This document shows positions 1 through 10,846 of a stretch of DNA of 64,000 nucleotides, in pieces. The stretch spans positions 59,098,350 through 59,162,349 of the forward strand of contig NC_089851.1 of NCBI RefSeq assembly GCF_036373705.1. The letters are read 5' to 3'. A program made the position numbers and the translations under genes. Each line of letters starts with the position of its first letter. The first letter of the stretch is position 1. This stretch comes from Amia ocellicauda. Its lineage: Eukaryota > Chordata > Actinopteri > Amiiformes > Amiidae. Below the pieces are notes generated by a model. The model made no database searches and had not been told where the DNA came from. It saw only the letters and a list, made by a program, of their open reading frames with translations.

Positions 1-62
1 TTGATTTAGATTTTTCTCCTGTTCACTCACTTCGCATTTAGTTAATTGATAAAAATAATCTA

Positions 63-1249
63 CAGACATGCTCAAATTTGTTGGTACCCCTTGAGCCAGT
101 ATTAATGTTTTATATTAATGTTTGAAAAACCAATATATCAACAGAGCCAGTTGCTATGATGACCACAGGACCGGACCTCTCCCAGTATATCCAAGAGAGA
201 CTCCGCTCATGTGGAGAGCTTCCATGTCAGGGCCTTTCAGGCCAGGCATGTTAAATAAATACTTTATCCTCTGTACATCAAGAGTGGGTTCTTCACCCCT
301 CCACAAACAAACAAAGAATGCACAATTTCCTCTGAAATAACTTGAAACTGACAAAAGTAATTGGCATCCACCAGTGTTTATTCCATATTTAATAGAAATC
401 AGACTGCTTTTGATTTAGTTTTTCAACATAATATTGTAAATAAAACAAATGAAAATGGCATGGACAAAAATGATGGGACCCTCAACCTAATATTTTGTTG
501 CACAACCTTTAGAGGCAAATCACTGCAATCAAACATTTTCTGTAGCTCTCAATGAGACTTCTGCACCTGTTAACAGGTAGTTTGGCCCAATCTTCCTGAG
601 CAAACTGCTCCAGCTCTCAGGTTTGATGGGTGCCATTTGCACTATCCTTCTGTTCAATCTGGGGTCGATGTTCCTCTTGCGGCCGTGCCCTGGGAGGTTG
701 GCTCAGTTCCATGGACCTTGAACTTCTGAATAATATTTGCAACTGTTGTCACAGGAATATGAAGCTGCTTGGAGATGGTCTTGTAGCCTGTACCTTTACC
801 ATGCTTGTCTGTTATTTTCTTTCTGATCTCCTCAGACAACTCTCTCCTTTGCTTTCTCTAGTCCATATTCAGTGTGGTGCACACAATGATACCAAACGGC
901 ACAGTGACTACTTTCCTCCATTTAACTAGACTGAATGACTGATTACAAGATTGGAGACATGTGTGATACTAATTAAAAAAAATGAATTAGTTTGGAATAT
1001 CACTATAATCCAATTATTTATGATCTTTTCTAAGGGGTACAAACAAATGTGTCCAGGCCTTTTTAGAATATCTTTGTAGAATGAGCAATAATTTATCTCT
1101 TTTCACAGCTTCTTTGCTTTATTCTATGACATACCAAAGACATGCAAGCATACATAATGCAATAGCTTTTAATTTCATCACTTTTCAGGAGGAATTATTA
1201 GCATTATTTCAATGAGCTGTAAGGGTACCAACAAATTTGAGCACGTCTG
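63..1249 (-). mobile_element. Decayed Tc1/mariner element with terminal inverted repeats
   Basis: The left end (CAGACATGCTCAAATTTGTT) and the reverse complement of the right end (CAGACGTGCTCAAATTTGTT) match almost perfectly, and both are flanked by TA (61-62 and 1250-1251), the Tc1/mariner target duplication. The inside, read on the minus strand, keeps a transposase N-terminal piece at about 839-654 with a helix-turn-helix-like stretch (GYKTISKQLHIPVTTVANII). No continuous catalytic domain is left, so the element cannot move itself. Its length (1187 bp) is somewhat short for an autonomous relative, which suggests internal loss. Confidence 0.85.
654..839 (-). pseudogene. Tc1-type transposase N-terminal fragment
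   Basis: A 61-residue open stretch begins MSEEIRKKITDKHGKGTGYK and continues into a paired-like DNA-binding helix region typical of Tc1 transposases. Downstream on the minus strand (about 640-370), transposase-like coding is interrupted by stops. No DDE catalytic core can be followed. It lies inside the TIR-bounded element and is a relic. Confidence 0.7.
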
Positions 1250-1251
1250 TA

Positions 1252-2431
1252 TTAACATGTCTTTTTTTGAAAGCATTCTTACTTTACAGCATTTTTTCAG
1301 AGCTGCCTAAAACTTTTGCACAGTACTGCATGTGTGCAATATATATGACAAATAGTTGCAAATTATGTGGGGGGGGGCTGTAATGACATTCTGTAGCCGA
1401 TGCATTGGGTCACATTCTAGCTTATATCTAGGTGTAACTTGAATGTGTTTATCATAAATCTTTGTATGTTGATTGAGATGTTATCATAGGAAGTATACAA
1501 TTGTGTATATACATAACATACTGAATTATAAAACACAAAAAAGGTTTCAGTTTCATAGTGTTAAGTGTGTACCCACCTCTCCTCTCTTTGCTCTTGGTCT
1601 TCCTTAGTAGACCCTAGTTCGAGGATATGAAAAGTTGCTGTTACTAAGACGCTTTGGAGGTGGAATGTGTTTGTACTACCTTCTGTGTAAGCTGTATTTA
1701 GTTTTTTTAACCTAAGAAGTGGAGCTTACCTTTACTACTTTATATCTGTGTACAGTTGACTGTTGGACTTTTGTCAGCTTGGCCATTTACATGTGTTTTG
1801 TTTATTGTATTTATCTTGCATTCTTCGAATTTTCTGTTTGTTTCATGAGCAATTTTTATTGCTGAGAAAGTTTTCATTTGAGAGGATTATTATTTTCTAT
1901 TACAGTAATTAAAGTAATTGTTGCATTGTTTGGAGCTGTCACATTATAGTATAGTAATACAGGGATGTAACTGATCTGGATAATAACAGCATAAAAACTG
2001 TTTTCTAATAATTGAGAGGTATTTTCTAATATCACAGAATGTAATGCTTTGCTGAATTAATAATAAGATTGATTTAACTGGATTGAAAGTTTATGAATTG
2101 AACTACAGTTCAAAGGAGCAGTGAAATGCATGGGTCTTACATATAACATATCCTAGAGCTGTCAATGTTGACCCAGAGCATACAATTATGTATTTATACT
2201 CCAACAACAACATCAGCATTTGCCTTTATAAAATACAAGTCTAATCCTACCTAGAGATGCACAGAGAAGAAGTCATATTGATCTTTTTGCTTTGTGTTTG
2301 CTCAAGAGTGTTGATCATCCATGACCACTGCCCTTCGCTGGGTCTCAGTTATTTGCAGATTGAAGTTTAATGTGTGATTCATCTCATCTCCGTTTTCCTT
2401 GGGTTTTTATACTGCATTTATTTCCATTACA
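1252..2431. other. Noncoding DNA between two Tc1 elements
   Basis: AT-rich with a poly-G tract near 1368-1377. No convincing ORF, tRNA or repeat boundary was seen. Confidence 0.6.
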
Positions 2432-2661
2432 TACAGTGAGGGATAAAAGTATTTGATCCCCTGCTGATTTTGTACGTTTGCCCACTGACAAAGAAATGAT
2501 CAGTCTATAATTTTAATGGTAGGTGTATTTTAACAGTGAGAGACAGAATAACAACAAAAAAATCCAGAAAAACGCATTTCAAATAAGTTATAAATTGATT
2601 TGCATGTTAATGAGGGAAATAAGTATTTGATCCCCTATCAATCAGCAAGAATTCTGGCTCC

Positions 2662-2758
2662 CAGGTGTCTTTTATACAGGTAACGAGCTGAGATTAGGAG
2701 CACACTCTTAAAGGGAGTGCTCCTAATCTCAGCTCGTTACCTGTATAAAAGACACCTG
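2662..2758. repeat. Perfect 42-bp inverted repeat (palindrome) in the Tc1 5' region
   Basis: The arms 2662-2703 and 2717-2758 are exact reverse complements around a 13-nt loop. Each arm carries a TATAAAAG-type box facing away from the centre, so the palindrome places a TATA-like motif on both strands directly upstream of the transposase ATG at 2801. It could act as a promoter or simply form a hairpin. Confidence 0.9.
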
Positions 2759-2800
2759 TCCACAGAAGCAATCAATCAATCAAATTCCAAACTCTCCACC

Positions 2801-3827
2801 ATGGCCAAGACCAAAGAGCTGTCCAAGGATGTCAGGGACAAGATTGTAGACCTACACAAGGCTGGAATGGGCTACAAGACCGTCGCCAAGCAGCTTGGTG
2901 AGAAGGTGACAACAGTTGGTGCGATTATTCGCAAATGGAAGAAACACAAAATAACTGTCAGTCTCCCTCGGTCTGGGGCTCCATGCAAGATCTCACCTTG
3001 TGGAGTTTCAATGATCATGAGAACGGTGAGGAATCAGCCCAGAAGTACACGGGAGGATCTTGTTAATGATCTCAAGGCAGCTGGGACCATAGTCCCCAAG
3101 AAAACAATTGGTAACACACTACGCCGTGAAGGACTGAAATCCTGCAGTGCTCGCAAGGTCCCCCTGCTCAAGAAAGCACATGTACAGGCCTGTCTGAAGT
3201 TTGCCAATGAACATCTGAATGTTGTGGTCAGATGAGACCAAAATCGAGCTCTTTGGCATCAACTCAACTCGCCGTGTTTGGAGGAGGAGGAATGACCCCA
3301 AGAACACCATCCCCACCGTCAAACATGGAGGTGGAAACATTATGCTTTGGGGGTGTTTTTCTGCTAAGGGGACAGGACAACTGCACCGCATCAAAGGGAC
3401 GATGGACGGGGCCATGTACCGTCAAATCGTGGGTGAGAAGCTCCTTCCCTCAGCCAGGGCATTGAAAATGGGTCGTGGATGGGTATTCCAGCATGACAAT
3501 GACCCAAAATACACAGCCAAGGCAACAAAGGAGTGGCTCAAGAAGAAGCACATTAAGGTCCTGGAGTGGCCTAGCCAGTCTCCAGACCTTAATCCCATAG
3601 AAAATCTGTGGAGGGAGCTGAAGGTTCGAGTTGCCAAACGTCAGCCTCGAAACCTTAATGACTTGGAGAGGATCTGCAAAGAGGAGTGGGACAAAATCCC
3701 TCCTGAGATGTGTGCAAATCTGGTGGCCAACTACAAGAAACATTTGACCTCTGTGATTGCCAACAAGGGTTTTGCCACCAAGTACAAGTACAAGTCGAAG
3801 GGGTCAAATACTTATTTCCCTCATTAA
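2801..3827 (+). pseudogene. Tc1 transposase, one frameshift
   Basis: The start at 2801 has a good context (CCACCATGG) and begins [20 protein letters not shown]. The N-terminal half (to about 3220) holds the paired-type helix-turn-helix domains. Reading then breaks at about 3215-3225, apparently by loss of roughly 20 nt just before WSDETK, and resumes in another frame to 3827. The catalytic residues remain in that second frame: D in WSDETK, D in QHDND, E in NPIENLW. The last two are separated by 34 residues (DD34E, the Tc1 signature). As it stands, no full transposase can be made. Confidence 0.9.
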
Positions 3828-4002
3828 CATGCAAATCAATTTATAACTTATTTGAAATGCGTTTTTCTGGATTTTTTTGTTGTTATTCTGTCTCTCACTG
3901 TTAAAATACACCTACCATTAAAATTATAGACTGATCATTTCTTTGTCAGTGGGCAAACGTACAAAATCAGCAGGGGATCAAATACTTTTTTCCCCCACTG
4001 TA

Positions 4003-7000
4003 GCCTGTTCAATCTCTGCTGTATGTGTCCCTGATCAATATGTATCTCTTGTTATTTTTAACTTGGTTACTAATGGCATTGGAAGCAAGTTATTACAGTC
4101 CAGTGTCACGACGCCCATTAGTATGCACTACATTACTCTCTTTCTTATCATTAAGGTTTTGCGAGATACTTTTCAGGGGCACGTTTGACTTGGGAGAAAT
4201 GTCACTTAAAATAGCCTTAAAATAAACTACCAGAGAGGTTCACATGGAGAACAACGAAATACACACAATGCAACATATGTTTTCTCCTGAAAAATGTAAT
4301 GGGGGATTTTTTTGTTTTGTTTTTCATGGTCCATTATTTACTGTTACCACCAAAGGGAAAGCCTGTGGAAGGGGGGTGCAGGGCTGCTGAAATTCACAGC
4401 TCTATGCCTTGGTATTACACAACAGGGTTTTTCAGATTTCCGTGACTTATTCAAGAGGAAATGTCTCTGGTAAAGGAGTCACTTCTGCATGTTTGTTCCC
4501 ACTGCATTGCTTGGAGGGCCTTGAAACAGACCTAAATATTGCAACTGGAAATGCTGATGTGGGCTGGCTAGCTGCAGCTGATCTCAGTGTTGGCAGTGTG
4601 CTAAAACACATCTCTCCCTAATCAGAGAACACAGGGGCAGGGAAAGCACAAACGACACACAACTACCAACACCAACTATCCTGAAAGAAGGGTTCCTTCT
4701 GAAATGCACAATTGTCCCTCTTACATGACCACCAAGGACACAGCAGAAGTGACACTAGGCATTTTACAAGTCATTATTAATTCAAACTTACTACAATGCT
4801 TGACTGTTGTTCTCTAGACAGATTCTTGTACGTATTCCTGAACATTGCAACACAAAACACACCTTTGTGCAAGGGCAAAATGAGGTATAATAAGGGAGAC
4901 TTATGGGTAATTTAATAAAACCATTCTGCGTGATTCATGCCCATCAAATATGATCAACATGGAAAATGGATTAGGAACACACTGGCCTATATGTGTGAGT
5001 ATTCATGAAAGTGTACATGTAATACTCAACTTACAAATTGAGTGTCTTGTACACAAGAAGAAATTATTGTCCTGATTTTCTTCCACCCTGAAGGATCAAC
5101 TGATATAATTTACTGTATGTTTTCCCTCAAATTCACATAGAATATACCAGAATTCCAACACAAACTTTAATACAGGATACTATAACATTCAATAATATGT
5201 ATTGTTACAGTTATTTAAGGAACATGACAGCGTTTGTGACCTATTTCCTGCCAATTCCATTCTACTAAGTGTTTTCCAAATACAGTACAAACATTTCTGT
5301 GGACCACCCAGGTCCCTACCCCTGGAGACAAAATGTATTTGTTTATTTCTAAATAGCTGTAATACAAAATACAAATCATACCAGAACATAAAAACAGTTT
5401 TGTTATTTTAAATGCAGGTATATGCTATAAGGGCATTTCGATATTATCCCATAATTTAACATTTAACCCTAAAACTGCCACTGTAACTCATTCTTTCCCA
5501 TTAGCCATCCCAATGGGATGAGTGGTGCTGCCCTGCAACAGGTGATATCTAACAGCCAGTAAAAAATTAAATATTGTTTTTTAATATAATCAGGGTACAT
5601 TGCCTAACTAATTGCCTAAGTGGAATATTAATTCATATTAATATTAAAACAAAAGGTATTAGCAATGTCATAATTTTGGGATCAACCATACCTGACATCA
5701 GAGCTGTAAAAGCTTTAAAGTAAAATTCAATAACTACAGAATTTTTTATTCATTTCAATGATACAGCCTCATCAGATCCATGAGTCCCTTTCAGGGTCTG
5801 TTGAGCATATTTGCATTTTACATTAGACACATCACTTATGTGTTTTATTAGGGTCTAATTCATAATTATCTACATATCAGTTTTGACTGAGGGGCCAGAT
5901 TGATATCTTCAAGTCTTGTACTGAGAGCCAAGTAATTTGTATGTACATGAACTTCTGTGTGTAGAGCCACACATGACTGTAGGTCTTAGAAAGGAATCTG
6001 TCCAACTGAGGGGAAAGACTGAAAGGAAACAAACACGTTGTAAATGTTCAGAACAGTTCTTTTTTAGTTCTTGTTCTGTCTGTATCTCGGTATTTGTTAT
6101 TGTGTATCATTTATTTGTTTGTCTTAGGCAGTGTTCTAGCTGCATTTATATTTAGAAACACCGGTTGGTCTTTTCTGATGGGTTTGGGGGAATTCAGGCT
6201 GACACTCGGCCACCCGGGCAGCCGGTTCAATGAGCAGTGGCGCTCTGGAGGCCACATGGTGTCCCGACTGACCAGCTGGAAGGAGGAGAACGACTGAGAC
6301 CCAGCTTCCTATTGCACATCCAGAGAAGCCTGGGATAACACAGGGCTCTTTCATACTATTGTCCTGGGTTCACCCTGTGTGATTACCTCACTACAACTTG
6401 CCTACCATATAGGTGTTTTTAATTGCCCTGAATGAAAAACATATTGGGTATTTATGTGGGAGAGGACTTGTCCTGTCAGCATCAATATGGGAACTTAACT
6501 TCAAAGCATTACTTTTCCAGAAATGTGAACAAACAGATACACAACAATTATTAATCAAACACAATTTGGAGTAGGATGGCAAAGATTGGCCATGCTGGTA
6601 GTAGCCTCAGCCATGCCAGATCCTATTGGGTAGTAACAATACTGTTTCCTGTCCGTTATAATGAGGCATTCTGATACTCTCCAACTAGGTTTTTGTAGGA
6701 AACAGCTGGCTTTTGGTCTTTACACAATACTGGATAAGGGCATCGGCCAAGAAATAAATAAGACAAAATAAATAATAATACTAGGCCTGAGCAATATCTG
6801 CCCCAACACACATTACAATGATGAAATAAAAGTATTACATTGAAAACAGTAGGAGATAAATAAGGCCTTTAACACATTTTCAGCTCCAAACGTGTTATGG
6901 CTTTGTTTCAGAATAAGATTACTTAATAATATAAGTGACAGACAAGAAGGTAGGACTTTATAATAAGTGGCTGTGTGTGTTAAATTACCATTGAATAAAT

Positions 7001-7370
7001 AAATAGATATAATGCGCATCCTAAGAAAAAGGAAATTATCATGTGGAAATTGCTGGTTGAACAGGATTTTGCATTGACAATGGGGACATCAGCATCAGTG
7101 CCAGAGCAGCCTGCGCTATTTTTCTCTCCGCTCTTCATGGGAAGACCAGTGATCGTGATATGATGGGGATTTGTTTAATGCCCATGAGGATTTGAATGGC
7201 CATGAAAACCTTAATCTCTTCATCAGAAACAGGGTGGAAAGGTTTTCAATTTAAAACAATATATACAGCTAACAGAATTAAGATTAAAAAAAGAAAGTGG
7301 TGCAGCTCCCCAATAAAATTGTACGCTTGGTTACCTGCAATATATATGACCAAATGGATAAATGTGTACT
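4003..7370. other. Long noncoding stretch
   Basis: AT-rich, with short chance ORFs only. The one compositional oddity is a GC-richer patch near 6165-6300, listed separately. No tRNA, LTR or TIR was recognised. Confidence 0.5.
6128..6297 (+). other. Possible orphan exon in a GC-richer patch
   Basis: An open frame ending with TGA at 6295-6297 encodes FRNTGWSFLMGLGEFRLTLG and further residues. A CTTAG at 6124-6128 could serve as a splice acceptor. The patch stands out from AT-rich surroundings, but no family was recognised and no neighbouring exons were found. It could equally be a repeat fragment. Confidence 0.2.
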
Positions 7371-7378
7371 ACTTATTA

Positions 7379-7696
7379 TTATTTAAAATGTCTAAGACAT
7401 GCTTTCATTAACTCCATCTTCTCGTCATGCTGCCTTTGCAACACTGCCAGCAGCCATTCAAATTTCTCATCCTCCTTCCTTTGCCTTTCCTCTTCCCTCT
7501 GTCTGCTCTCTTCACTATACAGCTGGAGCAGCACGACCACATCTGCAAGCTCCCACGACTCAGCTGTAACCTCTGTGCCGGAGGTCGCTGTCGTTCCACT
7601 GCCACGAGATTGTGCAGTAGACTGAGCCCGAGATGCTTGAGCAGAGATTCGGCAATCTGCTGATGGGGAGGCGGAGGAGGGGCTGCCTGGGGCCAC
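7379..7696 (-). pseudogene. Unrecognised ORF with a charged coiled-coil C-terminus
   Basis: A 105-residue frame: a Ser/Ala-rich N-terminal half, then a strongly charged helix (EESRQREEERQRKEDEKFEW) followed by LLAVLQRQHDEKMELM. This type of tail is common in gag-like or DNA-binding proteins carried by fish transposable elements, but no specific family can be claimed. No partner ORF, LTR or TIR was seen nearby. Confidence 0.3.
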
Positions 7697-8055
7697 TGAT
7701 ATAATGGTGCTCTATCCGGGGATTGTATGTCCAGATTGGCTACCTACTTTTCACAGAACAAAAACAAAACACACAATGTACAGAAGTTAGATGTATTGGT
7801 CGGTGGTAGAAAGACTAGACTGTATGCAGCAATTAACCCGGGCATGTCAAAAACAATCTAAATAAAATCTACTCTGCTCTACATTCCCCTCTGTTTGGAC
7901 ATAGTAACGTAGGTATCTTTTAACAGTGATATAAAAATTGTGAAATCGATACAATGCATTCTGTGTTTAAATCTGGATCTGACAACACTTGAAGGGATTG
8001 TTCCAAGCCTAAAACACTTCAGTACTGACAACACACTATGCTTATTTACACTGTG

Positions 8056-8056
<1 letters not shown>

Positions 8057-8102
<46 letters not shown>
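8057..8102. repeat. (TA)n microsatellite
   Basis: An uninterrupted TA dinucleotide run of about 46 bp, followed by a short (AC)n tract. Confidence 0.97.
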
Positions 8103-8107
<5 letters not shown>

Positions 8108-8439
8108 CACACACACATTAACTTGCATATATGATACACATACACATATGCACGATTTGTTGCATAATATATGTATATTGGCATACAAAAGGGAAGCGAT
8201 GGATGTGCACTTTGGTTATACTCTTTGTAAATCTGAATATTATTAAATCCAATAACACTAAATCCATATTACACTTAAAACTATGTTTAATGATGTTTTT
8301 TCAGGACTTGATTGCAGTTTTATTTTCCAGGGGGTCATGTAGGGCAGCCTGGCAATCATAATTGGACTAGTGTTCAGATGGGCTCCTGATGGATAACTAA
8401 ATGAAGCACTGTGGGAAGTGTTATTTAATTGATGCTGAT

Positions 8440-8765
8440 ATATATATCGGAGCGCCTGGCGGGTGAAAGGGCGGGCGGCGGAGCTAGAGAGACATGCAAG
8501 GTTTTGTTGGCGGGAAGTGGCAGCGAGAGCAGGAAGTGAGGGGGAAGATGGAGAGCGAAACGGAAACGTCGTGGGGAAACGCGCATGAACTGGCGCTATA
8601 CTTTACACACGGATTCAGAAGCGCTGTGAACAGGATCCGTGTGGCTCCCAAAACAACAGCAGGAGCGTTTTTGTTCCCGGCGATAAAGCACCCAAATAGA
8701 CATCGCCTGCGTGAGTAAGACGCCGGCTGTGTGAAAACCGGGTTTGTTTCTCAAGTTTGTGCAGA
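8440..8765 (+). promoter_or_regulatory. CpG-rich promoter-like block
   Basis: CpG-dense sequence (GGAGCGCCTGGCGGGTG, GGGCGGGCGGCGG and similar) sits abruptly in AT-rich DNA and includes GC-box-like motifs immediately upstream of an ATG-containing exon at 8548. This fits a vertebrate CpG-island promoter. The window does not show which gene it drives beyond one exon. Confidence 0.5.
8548..8710 (+). CDS. Probable first coding exon of a host gene, unidentified
   Basis: The ATG at 8548 lies in a purine-rich, Kozak-like context (GGGAAGATGG) and opens 54 codons beginning MESETETSWGNAHELALYFT. The open frame runs directly into a consensus splice donor (CTGC|GTGAGTAAG), and base composition is CpG-rich like a first exon. 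The product was not recognised. No following exon could be picked out downstream; the intron would have to cross the arl13b-like copy. It could be an isolated 5' exon of a gene disrupted by insertions. Confidence 0.45.
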
Positions 8766-8811
8766 ACCGGAGCTCCAGACTTTCTTTATGTTGATGTGTA
8801 ATAATTGCATG

Positions 8812-9943
8812 CTATGACGTTCCTGAATGTACAGCCACAGGGTCTGGTTTAGGTGCGTGTTGCTGTAGTCTACTCTCAGTCGCTGTGAAGTTACTGTACA
8901 CAGCGCTGTTGGCCTCCCGGGGGCTGCTCTCCTCCGCCTCGCCCGTCATCATTGGGCATGTCCTGCGCCAGCCCCAGCGCCAGGGGAACCGTCTCGGCTT
9001 CCTCTCCCTCTCCTCCTCTCTCCTCCGCTTGTCCTCCTTCTCACGGCTCCCCTCCTCTGCCCCCGTCGTCTGCCGGCCCGGGAGCCAGGTGAACTGCCGT
9101 CGCCTGCACCGTTTCCTCTCCTTGGCCTCCGTCCTCTGCTTGGCCTCGTTGCCAGTGATGACATCAGCGATGGGCTGGAAAGGATTGGACATGATGCCGT
9201 CCTCATCCTCCGCCTGCTCCTCCGGCGCGGCCCTCCCCTCTCGCTCGGCCTCCTCCCTCTCTCTCCGCTCCCGCTCCTCTCGGACCCGGCGCACTCGCTC
9301 CGCTCTGTCGCGCTTGTCCTGCTCCTCCAGGGCCCTCTGCTCGGCCGTGTCCTTCCGTTCATGGCCGCGTATTCGCAGTGGATGATGCGGAGCAGCCAGC
9401 CCAGCCCCCTCTTGACGGGGTGCTCCCGATTCATGCTGTTGTCCATCACAGTGCAGCACGTCTCGATTGTACAGTGACACTTGTCCACTAGCTTCTCCAG
9501 GGAGAGAGACTGGACGAGTTCAAGGCCCCGTCGCGGTCCTGCTTGTTGCCCAGGACAAGCACGGGCTTCCCGGCGATGCGCGGGTGTCTCAGGACCTCGG
9601 CCAGGGTGTCCCTGTTCTCACTCATGCGTTCCACATCGCTGGAGTCCACCAGGAACACCACGCCGTGCGACTCGGTGTAGTAATTTTGACAGATGCCCCG
9701 GATCGACTTGCCCCCACCCAAGTCAAAAATGGTCACCTCGGAGTCCCCCTGCTTCAGGTCGATTTTGGAGAAGCCCACGGTGGGGGCCACGTCTTCTGGA
9801 TTTTCTCCCAAAATTCCTTTCAGAGTCACTGTTTTCCCAGCTTTGTCCAGACCCAGCATCACTAAGGTCACTTTCCTTGCCGGCTGGCACAACCGTTTCA
9901 CCCATTTGCCACAGTTCACCATCATACTGAATGAAAATGTCAC
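8812..9943 (-). pseudogene. arl13b: Intronless arl13b-like copy (ARF-family GTPase), frameshifted
   Basis: Reading leftward from the start at 9943, the frame gives an ARL13-type GTPase domain: P-loop GLDKAGKT, switch-[12 protein letters not shown], guanine-specificity motif NKQD. The typical Arg/Glu-rich coiled coil follows (RERREREEAEREGR region, about 9310-9230). ARL13B is a ciliary small GTPase whose vertebrate gene has many introns. Here all parts lie in about 1.1 kb with no introns, which points to a retrocopy. At least two frame changes (near 9500 and 9370) break the reading, and the C-terminal region is short. No poly(A) tract or target duplication was identified. A divergent single-exon ARL13 paralogue is the alternative. 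Confidence 0.72.
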
Positions 9944-10278
9944 TGACTACTCTTCACTGACTGCTAGCTACTCCATTCGCTCCTCTACACGCTGAGATGG
10001 GTGATACAAATGAAAACAACTGGAAGGATGATGCAAATCCTGAGCTCGGTGTATCCACTGGCGCTGTTGCACTTGCAAGTGTGTCCTGACCCTGTAGCAT
10101 GTGGGGATGTGACGCGTCTGCCGCTTATGATGTCATAACTGGGACCGGAGGCAGCACTCAAGCTGTTAATCATCCACTGATTAAAGCTGCTGCTAATGTC
10201 ATAATTGAAGGAAAAGGCAGGGCATCAGGCCTTAGATGGTCATAATTGAATCACGTGTCCAGAAGCTCAGTTCTAGAG

Positions 10279-10842
10279 CAGGGATGGCGAACCTTTGTTA
10301 GGCTGGAGTGCCCATAGTCTGGTTTGTTCAATTCACTAAGTGCCAAGGGTGCCAATGATTAATTCAGGATTAAACAGCAATTTCTTTAAACAATATTTAT
10401 ATTTATTTTTTGTGGTAATTAAGCAAACATGCCAACAAAACAAATCACAATCTACAATACAGAATAATCCAAAACACTATGGACAGATGGAACCCCTGCA
10501 TCCACCCTCCTGCCACCTGCATGCACTGCTAACCTCCCCCCACTTTGAACCCCCCATGTCCCTCTGTGGTTTGCAGGCCTAATGTAGCCCAAAGTACATC
10601 CACTTCCACCCCCCAAAAAATAAATTAAGAATAAAGTAGTATATGTATGACAACTGTTTATTTTGTATCAGTGTTACTTCTTTAATAGATTGTTGATATG
10701 AATTTATTGCATGATATTGCTATTTTATTTTTTAAATGTAGCATTTGTGGCTTGTAATTGTGGTAAAGGGGTCTTGTTGCACAGGCAGTTATTTGACACC
10801 TGGACTTGCGGCCCATTGCTTAATTTAGGTTACCCACCACTG
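10279..10842. mobile_element. hAT-type MITE, degraded
   Basis: The ends CAGGGATGGCGAACCT and (reverse complement) CAGTGGTGGGTAACCT agree at 12 of 16 positions, resembling short hAT inverted repeats. The interior is noncoding and AT-rich. No matching 8-bp target duplication was seen, so the boundaries are tentative. Confidence 0.45.
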
Positions 10843-10846
10843 CCAT

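Larger units (their letters stand above)
2434..4000 (+). mobile_element. Tc1 (DD34E) DNA transposon, nearly full length
   Basis: Inverted ends begin CAGTGAGGGATAAAAGTATT on the left and end in ...CCCCCACTG on the right, with TA on both sides (2432-2433, 4001-4002). The inverted similarity continues well inward: the motif TTTGATCCCCTGCTGATTTT recurs in reverse near 3960-3985. The element is 1567 bp and holds one transposase gene on the plus strand, with a 42-bp-arm palindrome just upstream of it. It is structurally complete but carries a coding frameshift. Confidence 0.93.

Noticed and set aside
8885-9385. 166-residue plus-strand Ser/Leu-rich ORF
   Set aside because: Antisense shadow of the Arg/Glu-rich coiled coil of the arl13b-like copy.
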